From JBGQAS01 sp963699305 (lineage in GTDB: Bacteria > Chloroflexota > Anaerolineae > Anaerolineales > Anaerolineaceae): DNA of 64,000 nt. The translations under genes were made by a program, and so were the position numbers. Numbering within the stretch: the stretch's first letter is position 1; each line of letters starts with the position of its first letter. The notes beneath the pieces are model-generated. The model searched no databases. It was not told where the DNA came from and saw only the letters and a list, made by a program, of their open reading frames with translations. Location of the stretch: NCBI GenBank assembly GCA_963699305.1, contig OY969431.1, positions 434,001 through 498,000 of the forward strand, in the 5' to 3' direction. Below are positions 41,339-50,074 of this stretch, piece after piece.

Positions 41339-43306
41339 TTATTCGATTATGACTGTACATGTCCCTTCAATTGTTAGGTATTGAGCTTCAGGTCCGTACC
41401 ATTCGTTACCATCGTAAATTTTTTTATCAAACGTCAGGATTGTCTGAATCTCGTATTCACCAGGATTCAATTCTCCTACATCGAACATAGTCTGAACAAT
41501 GAACATACCGTCCTTTTCCTGTGTGTCACCAAAATCAATACTCGAATGAATTTGCACCCCATCAACTGATATCGATGCATTCAGTGCGTCTTTGAAATCA
41601 TTGATCTGTGCTTCTGTCTTTGCTGCCCATCCGATGTTTGTCAGAACAAAATCCTGTTCGCTGAGATGGATGGGTGAACCGGCTCTTGAATCGCAATTAA
41701 ATTTCACCTGAGATGTTGGAGGAAATGCTATTGGGGTCTCAAAAAGAGTAGCACCTTTTTCTTGTGTTGGAACCTCTTCCTGTGATTTTGTCGGGCAAAA
41801 ATTACTTTTCCCGGAAGCGCAGTACTCCACTTTACCGTTCACCATCGTCATCCAGGTTGTCAATGTATATAAATCATCCGGATTCATCGTCAGGGGATCG
41901 TTCGAAAGAATAATCAGATCGGCGAATTTACCTGATTTAATGCTGCCAATGTAGTCCTCCATTGAAACTGCAAAAGCTGGCTCAATGGTAAGCATTTCCA
42001 GGGCTTTTTCAATACCAATTTTGTAATGAGCCATCCATTCGGGAGGATCACAAACTATTCCTTGCTCGAGGAACTGCTTTCGCGTGACCATTCCAAATAA
42101 TTGCAAGGCAGGATTAATCGCCAATCCAAATTGATGGATATCTTTTTTTGCATTGAAATCACTTGAAGAAAAAGAGTGCACACCAAGTCCAGGCAAAGCA
42201 AAGCGGTTAACATACCAGGGATAATACGCTTCCCCATACATTGCCTTTATTTCATCTGATTCGCACGTGTTTAGAATATCCGGGGATCATTGCTATCATG
42301 TTCAATTCCACGTATCGCTCAAGCTGATCAGGTCGCAGTGCTGAATTATGTTCAATCTGGTATCGGATATCCAGATTGGATCTGCCGTTCAACACGGTTT
42401 CAATTGAATTCAATGCAACATCAACCGCAGCATCTCCCATGATATGGAAAGCTGTCCGGTAACCTCGATCCTGAATATCCTGCAACACAGATATAAGCTG
42501 ATCTTCCGATAGATACAGATCGCCATAAGGATATGAACAATCATCCCAGATGCCAGGCCAGAGCTCTTCGATATTATCTGGATATTTAAAGGAATTATAT
42601 GGACAGCCCCTATTTCCACCTGCGCCATCCAAAAAAATTTAACCCCGGGAATCCGAACCATACGAGAAGGATCAAGGATGGGAAGGTTATTTTGATACCA
42701 GGATGGACATTCAATCGATTTGCCATTTTCCAGAAAACCGCAATTGTATTCTGCAAAAATATTCAATCGTAATCTAAGCTGATCGTTCCCTTCTTCTGCC
42801 AACATGGCATTGATAAAATCATCCGTTGAATGCATCTCAGTCACGCTTGTCCAACCAAGCGCCAAAAAATCGTCCATGAGAGGCTGGATTGGGTCTCCAT
42901 TCCCCCATGTATTGCGAAAACCGTGGATATGCCCTTCCTCAAAACCTGGCATTAGGGTATTACCCTTCAGGTCAATAAGTTCAGTTTTTGATCCTAGATA
43001 ATTTAGAACATCCTCATCTGATCCAGCGGCCTGGATGAGATTTCCACGAATTGCTACTGCTTCTATCAGGGGTTGATCTTTTTCAATGGTAATAATATTT
43101 CCATGATAGAAGATGATATCTGCGGGTTCCGAAGGCTCAATTGGAATTACTGTTTTGGACAATGAAGCTGTCTGTGTTTGAATGGGGGGAGGAGTACGTG
43201 TGATTGTCGTTAAGAGTATTTGGGTAAATGGTGATGATGAACAACACGATAAGAAGAACACAACTAAAGACGATGAAAATCCTATCCAGATTCTATTAGC
43301 CCTCAT
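41339..43306 (-). pseudogene. Lipoprotein amidohydrolase (YtcJ-like), two frameshifts
   Basis: Starts at ATG 43306 (GGAGG upstream) with a signal and lipobox-like FFLSCCSS. Amidohydrolase features: ADIIFYHGNIITIEKDQPLI, GNTLMPGFEEGHIHGF (metal-binding HxH), IMGDAAVDVALNSIETVL, IRYQIEHNSALRPDQLERY and FADLIILSNDPLTM. Frame breaks at the T7 run (forward 42631-42637; T8 gives KFFLDGAGGN) and at AAA (forward 42270-42272; AA gives GYSNTCESDEIKAMYGEA). A C-terminal domain of about 150 residues follows the enzyme (after KVEYCASGKS). Probable secreted hydrolase of an N-acyl or cyclic amide compound. Both breaks are homopolymer-length changes. Confidence 0.8.
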
Positions 43307-43400
43307 GTTTCCTCCACACTCGAATCATTTAGGCCAGCGTTTTTCCATGTTAATATGATTGAATAAGAAACTGGCGGAGAAGAATCCGCCAGTTTTACCG

Positions 43401-44618
43401 TTACTTTTTCTTCGTTTTCTGATTTGTTAATGCGGATTTGATTTGGTTGATATGATCCTGCGTGTGTGTATTTGGTTGCAGTAATGCAAACGCTAGTTTC
43501 CAATACGAACCTTTATGAGCGGGAAATTCCTTCGGTAAATTCTTTATCAGGATCACTGTTAAGAGCTGAGAACGCTTTAGTTCCAATAACAGATCCTTGG
43601 TAGTCGGATATGCGGTAATGTCTGCGAATATCCGGGCGTTCAGATTATCACCATACCCATCGGAGACTCGTTCCTGACTGAACACTAAATTATGAATGAA
43701 GTCATGCGTACCGCGCTCGCCTTCAATCAGATGCGCCAGGATCTCATTAGCACTCCATTCATTTTTCGCCGGTTTTTTAGCTGCTGCGGCATTTGACACA
43801 CCTTTTAGAGACCTTGATACAGCTGCGAAATCGGTATCCTGCATTTTTTTAAGAACCTGCGAAAAAGCTGAAGGTGTAGATGGTATCTTTGGAATAGGCC
43901 GGTGCGAAAGAGGCATGATAACAGTCTTCAATGCAGGCCCGCGATAGAACTTGACCTCTATTTTGTCACCGGCTTTATGCCCTGACAACGCGAGAGAAAT
44001 CGAATTGTAATTCGTGACAGATTTACCAGCCATTGAGATAATGACATCATCTTTTTGCAACCCACACGCTTTTGCACCCATGCCATCCAGCACAGCGCCA
44101 AGGCGAACACCTTCGGTGACAGGCACATTCAATCTCTTGGCAATGTCCGCGTCGAATCCATCGATATAGATGCCGAGCATTGGACGTTCCACGATGCGAA
44201 GATCTGTGCCTTTTTCGAGCGTGGCAACCAGCAGCCGGAGCGCGTTGTTCCAGCAATGTTCTTTGTGAGGTAAATCTTTGCGCCATTTCCAAACCGGTCT
44301 CATACCGGAATGTTTGACTATGATTGTCGTGCTATTTTTCTTTGGCAGGAATTTCACGGAAATTTGTGTATTCCCAGGTTCGTTGCGACCACGGCTGGTA
44401 AATACAATTTCCTCCTTCGGTTTGATGTCTACGAATTCACCAGCGCAATAGAAACCATTATTCCAAGCCATGTAGACATGCCCACCTACAATTAAATTCA
44501 TTGTAGCGGTATCACACATCCATTCGCGCAAAGCGGTGGCGTTGGTAAATGCCCGATAGACTTCTTCAACAGGGGCTTTAATATTTCGTTCAAACGTTAA
44601 AACTGATTTGTCTGCCAT
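43401..44618 (-). CDS. Three-domain fusion: SRPBCC (AHSA1-like), PDZ and DinB
   Basis: 405 residues, ATG 44618 behind GGAGGATGACAT. Residues 1-140 are an AHSA1/START-type ligand-binding domain (LTFERNIKAPVEEVYRAFTN, LREWMCDTATMN, and the late HCWNNALRLLVATLEKGTDL). Residues 145-235 are PDZ-like (GVRLGAVLDGMGAKACGLQK then DDVIISMAGKSVTNYNSI, DKIEVKFYRG). Residues 250-395 are DinB-like (NEWSANEILAHLIEGERGTH, LLQPNTHTQDHINQIKSAL). The domains are normally separate proteins. No signal peptide, so cytosolic. Role unknown. Confidence 0.8.
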   Translation of the reverse strand: MADKSVLTFERNIKAPVEEVYRAFTNATALREWMCDTATMNLIVGGHVYMAWNNGFYCAGEFVDIKPKEEIVFTSRGRNEPGNTQISVKFLPKKNSTTIIVKHSGMRPVWKWRKDLPHKEHCWNNALRLLVATLEKGTDLRIVERPMLGIYIDGFDADIAKRLNVPVTEGVRLGAVLDGMGAKACGLQKDDVIISMAGKSVTNYNSISLALSGHKAGDKIEVKFYRGPALKTVIMPLSHRPIPKIPSTPSAFSQVLKKMQDTDFAAVSRSLKGVSNAAAAKKPAKNEWSANEILAHLIEGERGTHDFIHNLVFSQERVSDGYGDNLNARIFADITAYPTTKDLLLELKRSQLLTVILIKNLPKEFPAHKGSYWKLAFALLQPNTHTQDHINQIKSALTNQKTKKK

Positions 44619-44705
44619 ATGTCATCCTCCACTTCTATAGCATAGTGGAAAATGGAGCGAATTTCAAGACTCTGTGGGATTGTTATAATATTGGAAGTGA
44701 CTGAA

Positions 44706-45464
44706 ATGTTACCGCTGCAAAAAACCATCATTTATGGTCCCATTCTTTCTAGACGACTTGGGCGTTCGCTTGGAGTTAATATCCTTTCACCTTTCCGGAA
44801 AATTTGTTCACTCGATTGCATCTATTGTCATTATGGAAAAACTGGGATGCTTTCCACGGCACCAACCTCTTCAGCTTTATTTTCAACAGGAGATATTTTG
44901 AGAGCGATCGAAATAGCTCTACAGCAATACCCCCGTATAGATTATTTGACGTTCTCCGGGAATGGAGAACCAACCCTCCATCCAGAATTTCCTGTAATTG
45001 TTAGTGAAGTGATAAATTTGAAGAAAAAAATTCATCCGGAAGTAAAAATCGCAGTTTTTTCAAATGCCAGTATGCTTGTAAAAGATTCTATCCGAGAATC
45101 CTTACAGCTTATTGATCTACCCATTCTGAAAATGGATGCGGGGGATGAAGAAACTTTTCAAAAAATCGATCGACCTTCCACCTGCATTCAACTGGAACCA
45201 CTTGTCACAATTCTTTTATCGATGAAGCAGGTGGTCATTCAAAGCATGTTCATCGATGGTGATATTTCTAATTGTATTGACAAGCCTTATGAAAACTTAG
45301 TAAAAGTGATTAAAAGGATAAAACCTCGATCAATTCAAATTTACACTACCGATCAACAAATCCCTGAATTCAACGTCAACAAACTAACTCCACAGAGATT
45401 GATCGCTATTGCAGAAGATATCAAAATCCAGGCTAGAACTAAAACTTTAGCGTATTGGTCTTAG
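44706..45464 (+). CDS. Radical SAM protein
   Basis: 252 residues from ATG 44706 (GGAAGTGA upstream; -10 TATAAT at 44685-44690). The cluster-binding motif CSLDCIYCHYG is in the N-terminal third, followed by YLTFSGNGEPTLHPEFP (GGE-like SAM-binding region) and AVFSNASMLV. The gene encodes only the radical SAM barrel, without auxiliary clusters. Similar short proteins are annotated as radical SAM enzymes of unknown substrate. Convergent with the GPH transporter. Confidence 0.85.
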   Translation: MLPLQKTIIYGPILSRRLGRSLGVNILSPFRKICSLDCIYCHYGKTGMLSTAPTSSALFSTGDILRAIEIALQQYPRIDYLTFSGNGEPTLHPEFPVIVSEVINLKKKIHPEVKIAVFSNASMLVKDSIRESLQLIDLPILKMDAGDEETFQKIDRPSTCIQLEPLVTILLSMKQVVIQSMFIDGDISNCIDKPYENLVKVIKRIKPRSIQIYTTDQQIPEFNVNKLTPQRLIAIAEDIKIQARTKTLAYWS

Positions 45465-45467
45465 GAC

Positions 45468-46877
45468 TCAATTCGATTTTTTCATTTCTTCTCTGCGCAC
45501 CTTGAGAGCTTCTCGAGTCTTATTATGTTTTTCTTTGCTGATTGGGTACTTCCAGGCAAAATACAAGGAGAAGCAAAGGAGAATGGCAGGCACGAGACCA
45601 GTAAGAAGCCGGATGGCAAGCAAAGCTGACGCAGGTTGTGTTACAGATAGCGGATTGTTATCATCCGGAGGAACCTGGTACTTGGCAAAATGAAGTGCCA
45701 ACTGCATCCCACCCAACGCCAAGGCAGCACCACCTTTTTGAAGGAACACCATAAAACCATAAAACGTTCCTTCCCGCCGGTTACCGGATATCAATTCATC
45801 TTCTTCAATGACGTCCGGAGTCATCGACCACGGTATGACGTGTGCAGCAGCCACCCCAAAACCAGCCAATCCAACAAGAACGTAAGCGATAATGATTCCA
45901 TCGGAGGGTAGGAAGGCGATGGCGATCATGACCAGTACCCAGGTGCTGACTGCAACCAAAAATGCTTTCTTCTTACCCCATTTGTTTGATAGGAATACTA
46001 ACACTGGAATGAAGATCAATGCTGCGGTCATCAAGGCACCTAAAACAATATCCACCTGGTCCGGGGAGCGCAGATAATACGTCACGTAGTACTGGAATAA
46101 TGATCCGGCAAGTGTGATCGTGATCCAGGCGGAGGCATAGATCCCGACCACATAGCGAAATGCTTTGTTTTTCCAGGTGTATAGAAAACCCGAAAAAATA
46201 TTTAATTTGCTGGGAGGTTCATCGGTGAACCTCTCTTTGATTTTAAAGAACATCAGGAAATAGGGAATGCAAGCGGAAATACCGAAGATCGTCACGATGA
46301 CCATATATCCTTGACGCATGTTTGGAAAAAGACTCACTCCAAGAGGTAACGCAACCGCGGCGATCAAACCACCCGCCATACTCACCACCATCCTATAACC
46401 AGTCAGGCGCGTGCGTTCATCATAATCCTCGGAAAGCTCAGGGGTCAAAGCAACATACGGAACTGTCACAAATGTATATGCAGTATCGTAAAGCAGATAC
46501 GTGACCAGGAAATAGAGCATTTTTCCTATCTGTGATGGAAAAGGTGGAACCCACCAAAGTGCAATGAATGTGATGGTCAGGGGTAAAGCACCAAACAGGA
46601 AAAATGGACGACGTCTTCCCCAACGACTATGAACTCGATCAACGATAACACCAATGATGGGATCATTCACTGCATCCCAGATCATTCCAACTAGAAGAAC
46701 CGGTGCTGTATAAAGAGGTTCAAGCCCCGCAACATTATTCAAGAAGAAGGCATAAAAAAAGCCGAAGATCGTCGAGGTTGTTGTATTTCCCCAATCACCC
46801 ATGCCATAAACCAATTTGGTCCAAAAAGGCAACTTATCGGAAGCCTGTGTCTGTGTGTCATTTATGCTTGATGCCAT
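45468..46877 (-). CDS. GPH/MelB-type sugar:cation symporter (MFS)
   Basis: 469 residues, about twelve helices. Diagnostic: KLVYGMGDWGNTTTSTIFGF at the start, GMIWDAVNDPIIGVIVDRVH followed by SRWGRRRPFFLFGALP (MFS loop with the GPH Asp residues), and ELSEDYDERTRLTGYRMVVS. Likely imports sugars or glycosides with Na+ or H+. It lies 3 nt before the acyltransferase-like gene on the same strand, so the two may be linked. No sugar-degrading gene is adjacent. Confidence 0.9.
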   Translation of the reverse strand: MASSINDTQTQASDKLPFWTKLVYGMGDWGNTTTSTIFGFFYAFFLNNVAGLEPLYTAPVLLVGMIWDAVNDPIIGVIVDRVHSRWGRRRPFFLFGALPLTITFIALWWVPPFPSQIGKMLYFLVTYLLYDTAYTFVTVPYVALTPELSEDYDERTRLTGYRMVVSMAGGLIAAVALPLGVSLFPNMRQGYMVIVTIFGISACIPYFLMFFKIKERFTDEPPSKLNIFSGFLYTWKNKAFRYVVGIYASAWITITLAGSLFQYYVTYYLRSPDQVDIVLGALMTAALIFIPVLVFLSNKWGKKKAFLVAVSTWVLVMIAIAFLPSDGIIIAYVLVGLAGFGVAAAHVIPWSMTPDVIEEDELISGNRREGTFYGFMVFLQKGGAALALGGMQLALHFAKYQVPPDDNNPLSVTQPASALLAIRLLTGLVPAILLCFSLYFAWKYPISKEKHNKTREALKVRREEMKKSN

Positions 46878-46880
46878 GTC

Positions 46881-48017
46881 TTATATATCCTTTTCATAGA
46901 AACGATATCGACGGTAAATAATCATCCCCAGGTTTTCCTGGTAACGATTGCTCTTTTCGTTTTCATCCCCGGTGAGGGACATATCCACTTCCTTATATTT
47001 CTTATCGAAAAGTGCCTGAGCAACTTCAACCACCAAAGCTGTTTCGATCCCGCTTCCAATAAATTGCGGGATCATGACCAGAATTTTAAAAGAGGCGCGA
47101 TCCAGTTTCCTGCTGAACCACAGGAATTTCATGAGACCAAGGAGGTTAAGCCGACCATTAATATGTTGGAGCGCTTGATTGATATCCGGGAGTGCTAACG
47201 CAAATCCGACTGGTTTACCATTTACTTCGGCTAATTTCACAAGATCCGGGGAAACGAGGGATTTGAATGAATTGGCAAATTCACGAAATTCATCCTGTGA
47301 CATAGGGATATATTCAGGTAAAGTACCTAAAGCCTGATTATAAATATCACAAGCAATCCTTACATCCCTATCCCATTCTTTTAAATTGACAGAACGAAGC
47401 GTTAAGTCGGGTCGTTTTTTTACATGTTCAGCTACCCTGATCAGCTTCTCTGGCAGCGCTTCCTTTAATTCCTTTGCATCCGCTGGACGATGAATCAGAC
47501 GGGCAACGATATCCTGATTTTTCCGCATTCCCGATCGCTCCAACAAGGAAGCGTAATACGCGGGATTATGCGCTTCGAGAATCGCGGGTCGCGTATTAAA
47601 CCCTTCAACTAAAATGCCACATTCATCCGATGCACTGGGGTTATTCGGGCCACGCATCAAACGGAATTTTCGATCGGACAACCATGTTCCAGCTGCCCCT
47701 AATAGACTGCTGGCCACAGTGAGATCGTCAATACAATCGAAGAAACCAAATCCACCTATACCATCTTTCAGTATTTGTTCCCGACGGGTATCATTTATGG
47801 CTGCTATGGTCCCGACAGGCTCTCCATCTCTCAAGGCAAGCCAAATCTGCCGTTCAGCGGATTGCCAGAAAGGATTTTTTTCCACATCCAATTTTGCATA
47901 CCGATCACTAATAAGCGGGGGAACCCAGTTTAGATCGCCTTTGTTGATTTTCCAGGGAAATTGAATAAAAGTGCGGAGTTCTTGTTTTGTTTCGACTGGT
48001 TTAATGATTAGTGTCAT
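46881..48017 (-). CDS. GNAT-superfamily-like protein of unknown substrate
   Basis: 378 residues if started at ATG 48017 inside the end of the methyltransferase gene (an earlier ATG exists at 48038). The first half has an acetyltransferase-like pattern (INKGDLNWVPPLISDRYAKL, IWLALRDGEPVGTIAAINDT, FGFFDCIDDL). The second half is a further GNAT-like domain (LAEVNGKPVGFALALPDINQ, IETALVVEVAQALFDKKYKE, NLGMIIYRRYRFYEKDI). Such long twin-domain proteins are common and uncharacterised. Confidence 0.7.
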   Translation of the reverse strand: MTLIIKPVETKQELRTFIQFPWKINKGDLNWVPPLISDRYAKLDVEKNPFWQSAERQIWLALRDGEPVGTIAAINDTRREQILKDGIGGFGFFDCIDDLTVASSLLGAAGTWLSDRKFRLMRGPNNPSASDECGILVEGFNTRPAILEAHNPAYYASLLERSGMRKNQDIVARLIHRPADAKELKEALPEKLIRVAEHVKKRPDLTLRSVNLKEWDRDVRIACDIYNQALGTLPEYIPMSQDEFREFANSFKSLVSPDLVKLAEVNGKPVGFALALPDINQALQHINGRLNLLGLMKFLWFSRKLDRASFKILVMIPQFIGSGIETALVVEVAQALFDKKYKEVDMSLTGDENEKSNRYQENLGMIIYRRYRFYEKDI

Positions 48018-48915
48018 GTGTGTGAGACCAGCGTCCATAGATTGAAGTTGAAAGCAGGTGACCGACGCTATTATCTTTTAACACCACTTCCCCGCATTCG
48101 GTTTGACCAGAGAAAGATTTCATCATCTCATCAAGAGCCATAAGGAGGGTTAGAGCGGATGCTTTTACAGCATATGCCGTAAGGACGATAAATTCCGGCT
48201 TTGAACTCAAAACCTGTTGAATTGTCGATAAAAGATTCGGGATTAGTTTATAGAATTCCCAGACTTCACCTTTTGGACCTCGTCCAAATTTTGGTGGATC
48301 GAGGATGATCCCATCGTATTTAACACCGCGTCTGACTTCGCGCTGGACAAACTTAATCACATCATCGACAATCCAACGAATGGACAATGAATCCAATCCG
48401 GAGAGCGCTTGATTTTCTTTAGCCCAAGACACCACTTTTTTGGAAGCATCCACATGTGTTACTTTCGTATCGGGAGCAGCTGAACATAGAGAGGCAATCC
48501 CTGTGTATCCAAATAAATTTAATATATTGAGGGGGCGATGCGTTTTTGCAATTTGTTCGGAGATCCAATCCCATTGAACGGATTGTTCCGGGAAAACGCC
48601 AATCTGTTTGGATCCGGAAAGCTGACACAGAAACTTGATCTTTTTATATGAAAGCACCCAGGGTGAGGGAATTGTTTTTTTTATCTGCCAATGCCCACCC
48701 ATTTCTTCAGCTGAAGGTTGAAATCGAGCATGACAATTTGACCACTGCTTTTCACTCAACGCTGGTTTCCAAATGGCTTCTGCTTCGGGGCGGATAAGCA
48801 CCGTCTTACCAAAACGTTCCAACCTGTACCCGTTTCCAGAATCGAGCAACATATAATCATCCCAACCGGAACATGTTAAAACGTTAATATGCGGAGGAAT
48901 AGATGTTTTTTCCAT
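48001..48915 (-). CDS. RlmI-like SAM-dependent methyltransferase
   Basis: 304 residues. Rossmann-type methyltransferase: LNILNLFGYTGIASLCSAAP (SAM motif I), VTHVDASKKVVSWAKENQAL (acidic loop), YDGIILDPPKFGRGPKGEVW (motif IV with DPPKFGRG), and FIVLTAYAVKASALTLL. This matches the RlmI/RsmC-like group modifying RNA cytosines, but the N-terminal PUA domain is not evident, so the substrate is uncertain. The 3' end overlaps the GNAT-like gene. Confidence 0.85.
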   Translation of the reverse strand: MEKTSIPPHINVLTCSGWDDYMLLDSGNGYRLERFGKTVLIRPEAEAIWKPALSEKQWSNCHARFQPSAEEMGGHWQIKKTIPSPWVLSYKKIKFLCQLSGSKQIGVFPEQSVQWDWISEQIAKTHRPLNILNLFGYTGIASLCSAAPDTKVTHVDASKKVVSWAKENQALSGLDSLSIRWIVDDVIKFVQREVRRGVKYDGIILDPPKFGRGPKGEVWEFYKLIPNLLSTIQQVLSSKPEFIVLTAYAVKASALTLLMALDEMMKSFSGQTECGEVVLKDNSVGHLLSTSIYGRWSHTHDTNH

Positions 48916-48994
48916 GGAAGAACGGAATCAGTATATCAGGATTCCATTTTTCCGGATATTGGATGAAAATATATTGAAGGTATAATTTTTACCC

Positions 48995-49633
48995 ATGAAT
49001 ACGAATCCACTTCCAGACCCCGAAGGAAACAAAGAAAAAAAGAAAGTAAATGGTTGCATCATTTCTTTGCTAATCCTGGGTGGTATCTTCATCATTGTGT
49101 GGTTGATGGGTGCATTCTTAATTGCAGAGGACCCATTAGTCAACGCGGATGTTATCGTGCTATTAAGCGGCGGAAAAGAAGATCGTCTGATGGAAGCAGT
49201 AAGATTATTTGAAGATGGATATGGGCAAAGAATCATACTGACGCAGACCGACGAGGATCGACTAGATCCGGAAACGAACCGTGCGGTGGAAAAGATGTAC
49301 TCCGTTATAAATCAGGGAATTTCACAGGAAAACGTGATGCTCGCAAAAGAAGTGGCGACCAGCACATACGAGGAAGCTCAAGCTGTTTTCGCTGAAATGC
49401 AGTATTATGGTGTTGGTTCCTGTACGGTCGTTACGGACGCTTTTCACAGCCGCAGAACGAAGATCATTTTTAATGATGCCTTCAGAGGTAGCGGTTTAAA
49501 AGTGTTTATCCATCCTGTTGAAGGGCAGTGGTATAGAGGAATCGATTGGTGGACACATTCCGAAGGCTGGCAGGTCATGATCAGCGAATGGATCAAACTA
49601 ATTGGGTATTGGGCAGGTTTGGGACGCAATTAA
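48995..49633 (+). CDS. YdcF-like membrane-anchored protein (DUF218)
   Basis: 212 residues. A charged N-terminus, one membrane helix (CIISLLILGGIFIIVWLMGA), then the DUF218 domain: ADVIVLLSGGKEDRLMEAVR, YGQRIILTQTDED, ATSTYEEAQAVFAEM and TVVTDAFHSRRTKIIFN. Family members are linked to envelope biogenesis and vancomycin sensitivity in E. coli. The -10 TATAAT (48981-48986) ends only 8 nt before the ATG and there is no ribosome site, so the mRNA is probably leaderless or nearly so. Confidence 0.88.
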   Translation: MNTNPLPDPEGNKEKKKVNGCIISLLILGGIFIIVWLMGAFLIAEDPLVNADVIVLLSGGKEDRLMEAVRLFEDGYGQRIILTQTDEDRLDPETNRAVEKMYSVINQGISQENVMLAKEVATSTYEEAQAVFAEMQYYGVGSCTVVTDAFHSRRTKIIFNDAFRGSGLKVFIHPVEGQWYRGIDWWTHSEGWQVMISEWIKLIGYWAGLGRN

Positions 49634-49638
49634 AAATC

Positions 49639-49670
49639 AACAGGGTCGCTATCACAGCGACCCTGTTTTT
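49639..49670. terminator. Bidirectional terminator between ydcF-like and cold-shock genes
   Basis: 12-bp perfect stem AACAGGGTCGCT / AGCGACCCTGTT (49639-49650 with 49656-49667), 5-nt loop, T-run after it and A-run before it. Confidence 0.9.
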
Positions 49671-49685
49671 ATCAACTTGGGTTTC

Positions 49686-49898
49686 TTACTCTACGGGTGT
49701 TACAGTAGCTGCCTGCAAACCCTTGGGACCTTGTTCAATCGAGAATTCGACTTTTTGTCCCTCTTTCAAGGTCTTGAAACCTTCAGTCTCGATGGCGCTA
49801 TAGTGCACGAAGACATCTTCGCCATCTTCCCGACCAATGAAGCCGAAGCCCTTGGCAGGATTAAACCACTTGACGGTCCCAACAAAACGTTCTGACAT
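49686..49898 (-). CDS. Cold-shock protein (CspA family)
   Basis: 70 residues, one OB-fold cold-shock domain: GTVKWFNPAKGFGFIGREDG (RNP1 KGFGFI), DVFVHYSAIETEGFKTL (RNP2 VFVHY) and QKVEFSIEQGPKGLQAATV. Acts as an RNA chaperone. ATG 49898 behind AGTGGAG. A leader of about 100 nt separates it from its promoter, as is usual for cold-regulated csp genes. Confidence 0.95.
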   Translation of the reverse strand: MSERFVGTVKWFNPAKGFGFIGREDGEDVFVHYSAIETEGFKTLKEGQKVEFSIEQGPKGLQAATVTPVE

Positions 49899-50033
49899 AC
49901 CTTTTTACTCCACTTTCTTAAAAAAATTAAAGACGCCGTTCGCCTGGCATTGCACTTCGTGATTAGGATCTCTCGGTGAACGTCTTGCGTCTCCTTAAGC
50001 ATGAAGATTATCACTATTAAGTGAGGATGTCAA
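49899..50033 (-). promoter_or_regulatory. Promoter and long 5' leader of the cold-shock gene
   Basis: Minus strand: TTGACA (50033-50028), 17-bp spacer, TAATCT (50010-50005). The predicted start near 49998 leaves about 100 nt of untranslated leader with A/T-rich runs (CTTTAATTTTTTTAAG) before the ATG. Long leaders control cold-induced translation of csp mRNAs in other bacteria; folding here was not computed. Confidence 0.6.
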
Positions 50034-50062
50034 GACAAATCGAAATGATGAAAAGATTACAA

Positions 50063-50068
50063 TATAAT
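50063..50068 (+). promoter_or_regulatory. -10 box placing the start of the TPR gene on its ATG
   Basis: TATAAT ends 6 nt before the ATG at 50075. Transcription would begin at or next to the start codon, giving a leaderless mRNA. Confidence 0.5.
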
Positions 50069-50074
50069 CGGAAT

